The position numbers were made by a program, and so were the translations under genes. Shown here in pieces: positions 26,401 to 34,784 of a stretch of 64,000 nucleotides of DNA (the stretch's first letter is position 1; the number at the start of each line of letters is the position of its first letter). Source of the DNA: IDS-8 sp035304345 (GTDB lineage: Bacteria; Pseudomonadota; Gammaproteobacteria; Steroidobacterales; Woeseiaceae); the NCBI GenBank assembly GCA_035304345.1, contig DATGQE010000041.1, positions 1-64,000 of the forward strand. The letters run 5' to 3'. The notes beneath the pieces were generated by a model, which searched no databases, was not told where the DNA came from, and was given only the letters and a program-made list of their open reading frames with translations.

Positions 26401-26711
26401 GCACCGATGTCCTCGGCCGTGACCGAGTCCACGATGACGTTCGAGAACTGCTTGATGTCCTGCGCCGACTGCAGGCTGCCGCGCACGCCGCGCACCACGA
26501 TCTCCTCGGGACGCCGGTCGTCCTCGGAGAGTCGCATGCTCTGCGTCTGCGCGCGCCGGTCGTCGGCCTGGCTCGTGGTATCGGTATCATCCTCCTGCGC
26601 ATACGCCGGCGGAACCGCGACGGCGGTCAGCGCCAGCCACGGTATGCTGGCGCGAACGGCGGATGCGAGTGCAGTCAGACGATAGCTGTTGAGCGGTTTC
26701 TCCCCCGGCAT
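23484..26711 (-). CDS. TonB-dependent receptor, probably for xylo-oligosaccharides
   Basis: 1,075 residues. A signal peptide (PWLALTAVAVPPAYA) is followed by a TonB-box-like segment EEIVVRGVRGSLQSAQDIK, a plug (VDSVTAEDIGALADRSVTEAL, VPGVAINR) and a large barrel ending in RGFFE. This long-receptor class with RGSLQSAQ is common in the carbohydrate-utilisation receptors of Caulobacter and Xanthomonas. It is convergent with GH43 and divergent from the halogenase operon, with a shared operator between. Location and operator support transport of xylan or cellulose fragments across the outer membrane. The substrate is inferred. Confidence 0.94.
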   Translation of the reverse strand: MPGEKPLNSYRLTALASAVRASIPWLALTAVAVPPAYAQEDDTDTTSQADDRRAQTQSMRLSEDDRRPEEIVVRGVRGSLQSAQDIKQFSNVIVDSVTAEDIGALADRSVTEALQRVPGVAINRFAAGRDPDHFSVEGSGVVVRGLTYVRSEVNGRDSFTANNGRGLSFADVPPELLAGVDVFKSPSANMVEGGIAGTVNLRTRKPFDSDDRVLGFSLENNYSDFIKENSPTGSLLGSMRWDTDVGEFGILGSAVYSQVLSRADRFQVSNFAQRTLYSSGDVIDTGGGETPVGQVFFPRGAVAGSQEFDRERYGYSGALQWRSPNDDMEATFQFLRSDSREAWTERVVEIATDNVTGNDQNTGIADSRAVPGTTFQFDDSGLFDRGFITGDAGWRDDQFSGNPRTPLLGLQSNNIRRDVKQRFVTNDLAFNFVWNVSEDWALSFDYQHVKSTVDNLDTTIWGSTYQNVMIDLDGDDIPTVEFTPPILCDGPPDQFCPTYMGPGHESFEDPYNSFYRSAMDHIEASEGTSDAFRIDAERVFADHDWIESIQFGYRFAERDQTARFSTYNWGSLSEIWGGGGPVWFDDPAAPSNLEVFRFDNFFDGETRNPLSEGRLFYAGNTAEQYHEYVTYAAAIADLWRARGATPSWMPLASRPGVVPGTPFLPGEINPVKETNNAAYFMVEFGKSLDNGWSLSGNVGLRYSDTKREASGFQSFQFQTFTSDEECIPDEPGQSVSAFCELPPDVRQQARDYANGAITPFTAELDYDFWLPSLNLKLEVGNGVQFRAAYFKGIAPPDFGLTRAYYDINLQTNAEDIEAGGGRPIGRFNAGNPYLLPVESDNIDLTFEWYFSDVGQISVALFTKDLKNIRTNDVQRLSFTNNGATFDAIVTTAVNSKEVGEIDGFEIAYQQTYEFLGGWLSGFGLAANYTYVDSSNVPQSTLSETDPDVAAGNQSTVDISRLPLEGLSRHTINIAPFYDNEKWSARLAWSWRDEFLLTIRDVIVPFQPIVNEATGQLDGSVFYNINDNWKVGVQGVNLLNEVIRTSAIIHDDLRQAPRSWFMNDRRYSIIVRGFFE

Positions 26712-26745
26712 GTGGCCATCCCCCGCATTTTGTTGTGATCGTTAA

Positions 26746-26759
26746 CGTTAGCGCTAACA
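26746..26759. promoter_or_regulatory. LacI-type operator, xyl-box-like (site 2)
   Basis: CGTTAGCGCTAACA, a near-perfect palindrome and one base from TGnTAnCGnTAnCA, with the same core as site 1. It covers the predicted start site of the receptor gene and falls in the spacer of a weak plus-strand promoter (TTAACG 26742-26747, TATCAT 26765-26770), so it can control both sides. Confidence 0.75.
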
Positions 26760-26765
26760 TGGATT

Positions 26766-26793
26766 ATCATAGACCTCGAATTGCCTTTGTCAA
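26766..26793 (-). promoter_or_regulatory. promoter of the TonB receptor gene
   Basis: Minus strand: TTGACA (26793-26788), a 16-base spacer and TATGAT (26771-26766). The predicted start at about 26759 lies on operator site 2, giving a leader of about 48 bases. Confidence 0.7.
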
Positions 26794-26806
26794 GGGGGAG
26801 ATCACC

Positions 26807-26830
26807 ATGGGGTTCCGGCCTTGTCCGTGA
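26807..26830 (+). other. 7-codon leader ORF coupled to the first halogenase
   Basis: A strong AAGGGGGAG ribosome site sits 6 bases before an ATG that encodes only MGFRPCP. Its TGA overlaps the GTG proposed as the halogenase start (GTGA). Either it is a translational-coupling leader or the reading frame has a recent or sequencing frameshift here. Confidence 0.35.
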
Positions 26831-28341
26831 GCGCGTTCTCCGTGCTCATCGTCGGCGGCGGCACGGCCGGCTGGATGACGGCGGCGGCCCTCTCCCGGCT
26901 CCTGCCGCCCGGCACCGCGGACATCACGCTGGTCGAATCGGAGGCCATCGGCACGGTGGGCGTCGGCGAAGCGACCGTGCCGCACATCCGCTTTTTCAAC
27001 GCCAAGCTCGGCCTCGACGAGGCCGACTTCATGGCCCGCACCCGCGCCACCTTCAAGTTCGGCATCGAGTTCCACCACTGGGGCCGGCTCGGCGATCGCT
27101 ACCTGCACCCGTTCGGCGCTTTCGGCGAGGACATCGCCGGCGTGCCCTTCCACCACTACTGGCTGCGTGCGCGCCGGACGGGTATCGCCCGCGACGAGCT
27201 GCAGGATTACTCGCTGCCCGTCCTCGCGGCGCGCGCGAACAGGTTCTCCCGGCCTTCCCCCGACCCGGAGCACCCGCTCTCCAGGTTCTCCTACGCGTTC
27301 CAGTTCGATGCCGGCCTGTACGCGGCCTTCCTCAGGCGCTTCGCGGAAGCGCGCGGCGTCACGCGGCGCGAAGGCCGGATCGTTGACGTTACCCGGGACG
27401 CCGAAAGCGGCCGGGTGGCATCGGTCACGCTGGAGGGCGGGGAACGGCTCGCGGCCGACCTGTTCGTGGACTGCTCCGGCTTCCGCTCCCTGCTGCTCGG
27501 GCAGGCGCTGGGCGAGCCGTACGAGAGCTGGAGCGCCTGGCTGCCGTGCGATCGCGCGCTCGCGGTGCCCTGCGCGGGCGTCGGCCCGCTCACGCCCTAC
27601 ACCCGGGCCATCGCGAAGGACGCCGGCTGGACCTGGCGCATCCCGCTGCAGCATCGTGTCGGCAACGGCCACGTGTACTCCAGCGCGTTCACCAGCGACG
27701 AGGCCGCGCTCGATACCCTGCTCGGGCACCTCGAATCGCCGCCCCTCGGCGAGCCGAGGCCGCTGCGCTTCACGCCCGGCAAGCGCCGGCGGCAGTGGTC
27801 GCACAACGTGGTCGCGATCGGGCTGTCGGCGGGCTTCCTCGAGCCGTTGGAGTCCACGAGCATCCACCTCATCCAGCTCGCGATCGGCTACCTGGTCGAG
27901 CTCTTCCCGCATCGCGCGCCGGACCCGACGAGCGAGGCGGAATTCAATCGCATCATGGCGCTCGAATACGAGCGCGTCCGCGACTTCATCATCCTGCATT
28001 ATCACGCGACCGAGCGGGACGACACGGAGTTCTGGAACTACTGTCGCACGATGTCGGTCCCCGATACGCTCGCCCACCGGCTGGAGCTGTTCCGCGAACG
28101 CGGGGTGATTGCGCGCTACCGCGAAGGCATGTTCCTGGATCCGAGCTGGTACGCCGTGCTCTTCGGCCAGAACGTCGTCCCGCGCCGCTGGGACCCGGGC
28201 GCCGACGTCGTGAGCGATGCCGAGATCGCCGCGCTGCTCGAGCGCCTCACCGCCGAATACGCCCGCACCGTGGCGGCGATGCCGACGCACGAGGCGTTCC
28301 TCAAGCAGATCGGCGCCCACCACGAGATGGCAGCCGCATGA
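26827..28341 (+). CDS. flavin-dependent (tryptophan) halogenase family protein 1
   Basis: About 504 residues, cytoplasmic, PF04820-type. FAD-binding GGGTAGWMTAAAL, then TVGVGEATVP, the catalytic Lys (TFKFGIEF, Lys77), the halogenase fingerprint WTWRIPLQHR and the active-site GFLEPLESTSIH are all present, so it should be competent to oxidise halide with FADH2 and O2. The true substrate is unknown: relatives of this group act on free indoles in vitro, but their natural targets are not established. The start is TTG (26821) or GTG (26827); GTG overlaps the stop of a short leader ORF. It is the first gene of a five-gene chain with 4-bp overlaps, divergent from a TonB receptor. Confidence 0.88.
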   Translation: MSAFSVLIVGGGTAGWMTAAALSRLLPPGTADITLVESEAIGTVGVGEATVPHIRFFNAKLGLDEADFMARTRATFKFGIEFHHWGRLGDRYLHPFGAFGEDIAGVPFHHYWLRARRTGIARDELQDYSLPVLAARANRFSRPSPDPEHPLSRFSYAFQFDAGLYAAFLRRFAEARGVTRREGRIVDVTRDAESGRVASVTLEGGERLAADLFVDCSGFRSLLLGQALGEPYESWSAWLPCDRALAVPCAGVGPLTPYTRAIAKDAGWTWRIPLQHRVGNGHVYSSAFTSDEAALDTLLGHLESPPLGEPRPLRFTPGKRRRQWSHNVVAIGLSAGFLEPLESTSIHLIQLAIGYLVELFPHRAPDPTSEAEFNRIMALEYERVRDFIILHYHATERDDTEFWNYCRTMSVPDTLAHRLELFRERGVIARYREGMFLDPSWYAVLFGQNVVPRRWDPGADVVSDAEIAALLERLTAEYARTVAAMPTHEAFLKQIGAHHEMAAA

Positions 28342-29873
28342 GCGCTCCGGCCACAGCACCTGCCGCTCGGCGCATCGTGATCCTCGGCGACGGCGTGGCC
28401 GCGTGGATGACCGCCGCCGCCCTCGCCGACGCGCTGGGGCCGTCCTGCCGCATCTTCGTGGTCGACCCGGGCAGCGGCCCGCCGGCCGATTTCGCGGGCG
28501 CCGATACCCTGCTGCCGCTCGCCGCCGCGCGCTTGCCCTTCCGGCGCGACGAAGACCGGCTGCTGTCCTCCGCGCGGGGGACGTTCGGCTGGGGCGTCGC
28601 GTTCGCCGGCTGGGCGGCCCCGGACCGCGCATGGTTCCTGCCGTTCGGCTCGATCGGCGCGAACCTCGGGCCGTTGCCGTTCCACCACATCGTGCTGCGC
28701 CTGCGCAGCGAAGGCCGGACCCCGCGACTCGCCGACTACTCGCTCCCGGCGCTGGCCGCGCAGGCCGGCCGCTTTGCCCGCCCGGTGACGGATGCGCGCT
28801 CCGTGCTGTCGACCTGTGCCTATGCCCTGCACCTCGATCTCGCGAGCCTCGCGGCCGCGCTCCGCGCGCGTGCCGAAGGCGCCGGGGTCGAACAGGCGCC
28901 GGCGCCCTTCGGGTCCGCCGAACGCACGGGCGCCGTCGTGGCCGCGGTGCGGACCGCCGACGGCACGCGGCTCACCGCCGACCTGTTCCTCGACTTGAGC
29001 GCCGGCGCGCGGCTCGCGGGCGACGGCGAGTGGGAGGACTGGTCGGCATGGCTCCCCTGCGACCGCGCGCTCGTCGCGCGGGTGCCGCGCCCGGCACCGC
29101 CGCCGCCGTACGGCCTGGCGGAGGCGCACGCGGCGGGCTGGACGCGGCAACTGCCGCTTGCCGACGCCACGGCCGTCGTGTCCTGCTACCGTGCGGACGC
29201 CGGCGGCGAAGCGGCGGCGCTCGCGAGCCTCCGGCGCGCGGCCGGAAGCGCTTCCTTCGAACCGGACGCGGACGTGCCGCTCGCTTTCGGCCGCCGCCGC
29301 GAAGCCTGGCGCGGCAACTGCGTCGCGCTCGGACCGGCCGCGACCCTGGTCGATCCGCTCGTCGTGAGCAACCTGCACCTGCTTCAGACCGCACTCGCGC
29401 GCCTGCTCGAGCTCCTGCCCGCCGAAGCGCAATCCCCGGCGACGGCACGCGAATACAACCGCCGCACGGCCGCCGAGCTCGACAACGTCCGCGATCACGC
29501 CGCCGCGCTGTACCTGACCAACGGCCGCCGCGGCGAGCCGTTCTGGGACGAGTGCCGCACCCGTAAGCCGCCGGCCTCGCTGGATTACCGCATGCGGCTC
29601 TTCACCGGGCGCGGAAAGGTGGTGCTGTACGACGAGGAGCCGCTCGAGGAGGCGGCCTGGACCAGCCTGTTCGACGAGCAGGGCATCCGGCCCGCGCGCT
29701 GGCACCCGATGGTCGACGGCCTGCCCGCCGTCGAGCTCGATGCGCACCTCGCACGCGTGCGCGCGATCATGATCGAGGAGCTGAAACGCATGCCGTTCCA
29801 CGCCGATTACCTCGCCCGCCTCGGTGCCGCCGGTGAGCAGCGGGCCGGCGCTTCCCGGGAGGTGACGCGGTGA
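28338..29873 (+). CDS. halogenase-like pseudoenzyme
   Basis: 511 residues, homologous throughout to its neighbours but with every catalytic signature changed. The dinucleotide motif GGGxAGW is GDGVAAW. The VGVGEAT loop is missing. The catalytic Lys position is Gly84 (GTFGWGVAF). The WxWxIP fingerprint reads WTRQLP. EPLEST reads DPLVVS. The reading frame is intact, with the shared structural segments WSAWLPCDRAL, RREAWRGNCVALG and EYNRRTAAELDNVRDHAAALY conserved, so the gene appears maintained rather than decaying. It overlaps the halogenases on both sides (ATGA and GTGA). A regulatory or scaffold partner is one possibility, a diverged reaction another. Confidence 0.82.
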   Translation: MSAPATAPAARRIVILGDGVAAWMTAAALADALGPSCRIFVVDPGSGPPADFAGADTLLPLAAARLPFRRDEDRLLSSARGTFGWGVAFAGWAAPDRAWFLPFGSIGANLGPLPFHHIVLRLRSEGRTPRLADYSLPALAAQAGRFARPVTDARSVLSTCAYALHLDLASLAAALRARAEGAGVEQAPAPFGSAERTGAVVAAVRTADGTRLTADLFLDLSAGARLAGDGEWEDWSAWLPCDRALVARVPRPAPPPPYGLAEAHAAGWTRQLPLADATAVVSCYRADAGGEAAALASLRRAAGSASFEPDADVPLAFGRRREAWRGNCVALGPAATLVDPLVVSNLHLLQTALARLLELLPAEAQSPATAREYNRRTAAELDNVRDHAAALYLTNGRRGEPFWDECRTRKPPASLDYRMRLFTGRGKVVLYDEEPLEEAAWTSLFDEQGIRPARWHPMVDGLPAVELDAHLARVRAIMIEELKRMPFHADYLARLGAAGEQRAGASREVTR

Positions 29874-31393
29874 ACACGAAGCCCGCCGTCCCGGAGTCGA
29901 ACCGCATCCGGAGCATCCTCGTCGTCGGCGGCGGCTCCGCCGGCTGGATGACGGCAGCCGCGCTCGCCCGCGTGCTCGGGCCCGCGTACGCGCGCATCAC
30001 GCTCGTCGAATCCGAGCAGATCGGGACGGTCGGTGTCGGCGAAGCGACGATCCCGCAGATCGGGATCTTCAACCGGCTGCTCGGCATCGACGAGGACGAG
30101 TTCGTGCGGCGCACGAAGGGCAGCTTCAAGCTCGGCATCGAGTTCGTCAACTGGGGGCGCCAGGGCCACCGCTACTTCCATCCTTTCGGCACCTTCGGCC
30201 TCAACATGGAAGGCGTGTCCTTCCATGCCTACTGGCAGCGGCTGCGCCTCGCCGGCCAGGCGGCACCGCTTGCCGACTACTCCCTCATGGCGACGGCCGC
30301 CAAACGCAACAAGTTCATGCGCCCGTTCGACGCCGGCAACTCGCCGCTTTCCTACATCGCCTACGCGTTCCACTTCGATGCCGGGCTGTACGCGCGCTTC
30401 CTCCGCGAGCTCGCCGAAGCGCGCGGCGTCGTGCGCCGCGAGGGCAGGATCGTCGCCGTGCACCAGCGTCCCGACGACGGCTTCATCGAATCCGTCCAGC
30501 TCGAGGACGGGGAACGGCTGTCGGCCGACCTGTTCATCGACTGCTCGGGATTCCGCGGGCTGCTCATCGAGCAGACGCTGAAAGCGGGTTTCGTCGACTG
30601 GTCGCAGTGGTTGCCGTGCGACCGCGCGCTCGCCGTGCCCTGCGAGAGCGTGCCGGAGCTCACGCCGTATACCCGGTCGACCGCGTTGACCGCCGGGTGG
30701 CAGTGGCGCATCCCGCTGCAGCACCGGACCGGCAACGGTCACGTGTACTGCAGCGAGTACCTGAGCGACGACGAGGCGGCCTCGATGCTGCTCTCGAACC
30801 TCGACGCACCCGCGCGCGCGGAGCCTCGGCTCATCCGGTTCAAGACGGGCACGCGCCGGCGCCTGTGGGTGAAGAACTGCGTCGCCATCGGGCTCTCGTC
30901 CGGCTTCCTCGAGCCGCTGGAGTCGACCAGCCTCTGGATGGTGCAGAACGGCATCTCGCGACTGTTGTCGAACTTTCCCGATCGGTCCTTCTCGCCCGTC
31001 ATCATCGACCGATACAATCGCGTCCTGGCCGAGGAGACGGAGCACATTCGCGACTTCATCATCCTCCATTACAAGGCGACCGAGCGCGAGGACACGCCGT
31101 TCTGGCGCTACTGCCGGCACATGAGCATTCCGGAGCGGCTCGAGGAGAAGATGCGGGTCTACGCACACAACGGACGCACGTTCCGCGAGCACGAGGAGCT
31201 CTTCAACGACACGAGCTGGTTTGCGGTGCTGACCGGCCAGAGCGGCCCGCCGGAGACCTACGATCCCGTCGCCGACCTGCTCGACTTCGACGAAACGCGG
31301 GAGCGGCTGGAGCAGATCCGGGCCGCCGTCGCGAGCTCCGCGGACTACATGCCGGATCACCGGCGCTTCATCGAGGAGCACTGCGCGGCATGA
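29870..31393 (+). CDS. flavin-dependent halogenase family protein 2
   Basis: 507 residues. All the motifs lost in the preceding gene are present: VVGGGSAGWMTAAAL, TVGVGEATIP, catalytic Lys87 (SFKLGIEF), WQWRIPLQHR, GFLEPLESTSLW. The GTG start overlaps the pseudoenzyme stop and the stop overlaps the GH9 start. It is more similar to halogenases 1 and 3 than to the degenerate copy, indicating tandem duplication. Substrate not known; activity inferred from motifs. Confidence 0.88.
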   Translation: MNTKPAVPESNRIRSILVVGGGSAGWMTAAALARVLGPAYARITLVESEQIGTVGVGEATIPQIGIFNRLLGIDEDEFVRRTKGSFKLGIEFVNWGRQGHRYFHPFGTFGLNMEGVSFHAYWQRLRLAGQAAPLADYSLMATAAKRNKFMRPFDAGNSPLSYIAYAFHFDAGLYARFLRELAEARGVVRREGRIVAVHQRPDDGFIESVQLEDGERLSADLFIDCSGFRGLLIEQTLKAGFVDWSQWLPCDRALAVPCESVPELTPYTRSTALTAGWQWRIPLQHRTGNGHVYCSEYLSDDEAASMLLSNLDAPARAEPRLIRFKTGTRRRLWVKNCVAIGLSSGFLEPLESTSLWMVQNGISRLLSNFPDRSFSPVIIDRYNRVLAEETEHIRDFIILHYKATEREDTPFWRYCRHMSIPERLEEKMRVYAHNGRTFREHEELFNDTSWFAVLTGQSGPPETYDPVADLLDFDETRERLEQIRAAVASSADYMPDHRRFIEEHCAA

Positions 31394-33267
31394 GGCGCAC
31401 GCCTCGCGGCAAGGATGGCGGGTACCGGGCTCGTTTCGCGGCCACGTGGCCGGTCCTCGCCGTCGCCGCGCTGCTTCCGGGCGCGCCGGAAGCCTTCGGC
31501 TGCGACGACGCGGTGTTCCTCAACCAGTCGGGCTTCTACGTCGCGGGCCCGAAACGGGCGGTGATCGCCGCCGCCGCGGATACGCCCCTGGAGTGGCAGC
31601 TCGTCGACGCGGACGGCAACGTCCGCGCACGCGGGCGGACTCGCGTGTACGGCAACGATCCGCTGTCCGGCCAGCACGTGCATCACGCGGACTTCGGCGA
31701 CTTCACGGAATCGGGCGCGGGCTTCCGCATCGTCGCCGGCTGCGCCCGGAGTCACCCGTTCCGCATCTCGCGCCTGCCGTTCGCGGCGCTCAAGCACGAT
31801 GCGCTGCGCTACTTCTACCACAGCCGCAGCGGCTCGCCGATCGAGGCGCAGTACGCCGGCGGCGCCGCCTGGGCACGCCCGGTCGCGCATGCGCCGGACG
31901 TCGCCACCTGCCGCGAGGACGTCGACCGGCACGGCAACCACTGGCCCGGTTGCGACTACGAGCTGGACGCGACCGGCGGCTGGTACGACGCGGGGGATCA
32001 CGGCAAGTACGTCGTGAACGGCGGCATCGCCGTGTGGACGCTGCTCGACTACTGGGAGCGCGAGCGACTTTTCGGCCGCCGGGAGGCGTTCGCCGACGGC
32101 AGGATGCACATCCCCGAGTCCGGGAACGGCGTCAACGACCTGCTCGACGAAGCCCGCTTCGAGCTCGAGTTCCTGCTCGCGATGCAGGCACCGCCCGGCA
32201 GTACGGCGCGGGTGCCGGTCGGGGTGCGGCAAAGCGGCCCCGGGCTCACGTTCGAAGCCATCGATGCCTCCGGCATGGCGCATCACAAGCTCGCCGACCG
32301 GGAATGGACGCCCGCCCCGCTGCCCCCGCACGAGGCCGAGGAGCCGCGCGTCCTGTATCCCGTGAGCACCGCCGCGACGCTCAACCTCGCGGCCACCGCC
32401 GCCCAGTGCGCCCGCATCTGGCGCGGCATCGACGACGCGTTCGCCGGGCGCTGCCTCGATGCTGCCCGCCGTGCCTACGCGGCGGCGCTGCGCAACCCCG
32501 AGGTGTGGTTCATCGCGGATTTCAGCGGCAGCGGCATGTACGGCGATCGCGAGCTGTCGGACGAGTTCTTCTGGGCCGCCGCAGAGCTGTACGTCACCAC
32601 CGGCGAGCCCGCGTACCGGCGTGCGGTCGTCGAGTCACCCTATTACGCCTCGCCCGTCGCGGCCGAGCCGAGCTGGGCGCGCGTCGCCCCGCTCGGCCTC
32701 GTCTCGCTCGCGCTCGCGCCGGAGCGGCTGGAGACCGACGAGCTGCAGGCAGTGCGCGGCAAGCTCGTGGAGGCGGCGCGCCGCTTTCGCGACGAGCGCG
32801 CGCGCGCCGGCTTCCGCGTGCCCTACGCCACCGCGAGCTATCGCTGGGGCTCGAACAGCAACGTGCTGAACCGCGCCATCCTGCTCGGGCTCGCGTTCGA
32901 CTTCACGGGCGAGGCGGAATACCGCGATGCCGTGGTGGACGCCGTGGATTACCTGCTCGGCCGCAACCCGCTGGATCGCTCGTACGTGAGCGGTTACGGC
33001 GCCCGGCCGTTCACGAACCCGCATCACCGCTTCTGGGCACCGTCCGCGGGGCCGCGCTTTCCGCCGCCGCCGCCGGGCGTCCTGTCGGGAGGCCCGAACG
33101 CGGCGAGCCCGGCGGAGGACGTCGCCCGGGCGCTCGTGGCGCAGGGCTGCGCGCCCCAGGCCTGCTGGAGCGACGACTTCCGCGCGTATTCCCTGAACGA
33201 GGTGGCGATCAACTGGAACGCCCCGCTCGTGTGGGTGGCCGCGTTCCTGGACGACACCGCGCGATGA
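31390..33267 (+). CDS. GH9 glycoside hydrolase (endoglucanase family), secreted
   Basis: 625 residues. The signal peptide (VLAVAALLPGAPEAFG) is followed by an Ig-like N-terminal domain typical of GH9 (FLNQSGFYVAGPKRAVI, about 40-130), then an (alpha/alpha)6 barrel. Catalytic residues: Asp200 and Asp203 in GGWYDAGDHGKYV, the GARPFTNPHHRF loop, and Glu604 in LNEVAINWNAPL as proton donor. It should cleave beta-1,4-glucans (cellulose, xyloglucan or mixed-linkage glucan). It is sandwiched between two halogenase genes with 4-base overlaps on both sides (ATGA, ATGA), so its expression is tied to theirs. Confidence 0.93.
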   Translation: MRRTPRGKDGGYRARFAATWPVLAVAALLPGAPEAFGCDDAVFLNQSGFYVAGPKRAVIAAAADTPLEWQLVDADGNVRARGRTRVYGNDPLSGQHVHHADFGDFTESGAGFRIVAGCARSHPFRISRLPFAALKHDALRYFYHSRSGSPIEAQYAGGAAWARPVAHAPDVATCREDVDRHGNHWPGCDYELDATGGWYDAGDHGKYVVNGGIAVWTLLDYWERERLFGRREAFADGRMHIPESGNGVNDLLDEARFELEFLLAMQAPPGSTARVPVGVRQSGPGLTFEAIDASGMAHHKLADREWTPAPLPPHEAEEPRVLYPVSTAATLNLAATAAQCARIWRGIDDAFAGRCLDAARRAYAAALRNPEVWFIADFSGSGMYGDRELSDEFFWAAAELYVTTGEPAYRRAVVESPYYASPVAAEPSWARVAPLGLVSLALAPERLETDELQAVRGKLVEAARRFRDERARAGFRVPYATASYRWGSNSNVLNRAILLGLAFDFTGEAEYRDAVVDAVDYLLGRNPLDRSYVSGYGARPFTNPHHRFWAPSAGPRFPPPPPGVLSGGPNAASPAEDVARALVAQGCAPQACWSDDFRAYSLNEVAINWNAPLVWVAAFLDDTAR

Positions 33268-34784
33268 CGGGGAACGCGCCCGCCGGCCGCATCGAGCGCA
33301 TCGTCATCGTCGGCGGCGGCACGGCCGGCTGGATGGCCGCCGCGGCGCTGGGCCGGTTCCTGGGCCGCGGGGGGACGACGATCCGGCTCGTCGAGTCGGA
33401 AGAGATCGGCACGGTCGGCGTCGGCGAATCCACGATCCCGCCGATCCGCAATTTCCTCCAGCTCCTGCGCATCGATGAGAACGATTTCGTGCGCCACGTG
33501 CAGGGGACGTTCAAGGTCGGCATCGAGTTCGTCGACTGGATGGGACCGGGCCATCGCTACCTGCACCCGTTCGGCTTATTCGGTGCCGACATCGAGGGTG
33601 TCCCGTTCCACCAGTTCTTCCTCAAGGCACACGCACTCGGACAGGTGGAGTCGATCGAGCCGTTCGCCCTCACCGCCGTCGCGGCCCGCGCCGGCAAGTT
33701 CGGCGTCACCATGGAGAAGGGATTCCCGTTCAATCACTGGGCGTACGCCTATCACTTCGATGCCACCCGGGTCGCGCGCTACCTGCGGCAGTACGCGGAG
33801 CGGCTCGGCGTCGAGCGCATCGAGGGTCGCGTCGTCGACGTGCATCTCGAGGGCGAGCGGGGCCTGATCGAGGCGCTGAGCCTCGCCGACGGGCGCCGCA
33901 TCGAAGGCGACCTGTTCATCGACTGCTCCGGTTTCCGCGCCCTGCTCATCGGCCAGGCGCTCGGTGTCGGGTACGAGGACTGGACGCACTGGCTGCCGTG
34001 CGACCGGGCGGTCGCCGTGCCCACGCGCAACGTGGGCGACCCGTTGCCGCACACGCGCTCGACCGCCCGCCGTGCCGGCTGGCAATGGCGCATACCCCTG
34101 CAGCACCGCAGCGGCAACGGGTACGTGTATGCGAGCGCCGAGATCGACGCGGACCAGGCTGCCGCGACGCTGCTCGATCACCTCGAAGGCGAGCCGCTCG
34201 CCGAGCCGCGCCACCTCTCGTTCGCGACCGGCCGGCGCCTCGAAGCCTGGCGCGGCAACTGCGTGGCCCTCGGCCTCGCGGCCGGCTTCCTCGAGCCCCT
34301 GGAGTCCACGGCGATTCACCTGACCCAGGCGGGCATCTCGAAGCTCCTCGCGCTGTTCCCGAACCGCGACTTCGATCCGGTCGAGATCGCGGAATACAAC
34401 CGGCAGATGCGGGCGACGTTCGAGCAGGTGCGCGACTTCGTCGTGCTGCACTACAAGGCGAACGGCCGCGACGACTCCGAGCTGTGGCGCTACTGCCGTC
34501 ACATGCCGGTTCCGGATTCCCTCCAGCACAAGCTCGATCTCTTCCGGGTCAGCGGCCGGTGCTTCCGCTACGAGGACGAGCTGTTCTCCGTCACGAGCTG
34601 GGTGGCCGTGTTCCTCGGGCAGGGCGTCTGGCCGCGCGGCTACGATAAAATCGTCGACTCGATGAGCGATACGGAGCTCCTCGATGTGCTCGGGCGCATG
34701 CGCGAGCGGATCGCCCGCGTCGCGGCGGCCATGCCGACGCAGGCGGATTACATTCGCGCCCACTGCGCGGCACCGGCGGCCTGA
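33264..34784 (+). CDS. flavin-dependent halogenase family protein 3
   Basis: 506 residues with IVGGGTAGWMAAAAL, TVGVGESTIP, catalytic Lys84 (TFKVGIEF), WQWRIPLQHR and GFLEPLESTAIH. Its start overlaps the GH9 stop by 4 bases. It ends the coupled five-gene chain; the next gene, an aldo/keto reductase, has its own ribosome site 86 bases on. The motifs are complete; the substrate is unknown. Confidence 0.88.
   Translation: MTGNAPAGRIERIVIVGGGTAGWMAAAALGRFLGRGGTTIRLVESEEIGTVGVGESTIPPIRNFLQLLRIDENDFVRHVQGTFKVGIEFVDWMGPGHRYLHPFGLFGADIEGVPFHQFFLKAHALGQVESIEPFALTAVAARAGKFGVTMEKGFPFNHWAYAYHFDATRVARYLRQYAERLGVERIEGRVVDVHLEGERGLIEALSLADGRRIEGDLFIDCSGFRALLIGQALGVGYEDWTHWLPCDRAVAVPTRNVGDPLPHTRSTARRAGWQWRIPLQHRSGNGYVYASAEIDADQAAATLLDHLEGEPLAEPRHLSFATGRRLEAWRGNCVALGLAAGFLEPLESTAIHLTQAGISKLLALFPNRDFDPVEIAEYNRQMRATFEQVRDFVVLHYKANGRDDSELWRYCRHMPVPDSLQHKLDLFRVSGRCFRYEDELFSVTSWVAVFLGQGVWPRGYDKIVDSMSDTELLDVLGRMRERIARVAAAMPTQADYIRAHCAAPAA

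Noticed and set aside
26807..28341. Reading the first halogenase as a frameshifted pseudogene
   Set aside because: Only the 7 codons before the proposed GTG are out of frame; all conserved halogenase motifs, starting with the FAD-binding loop, lie downstream in one open frame.
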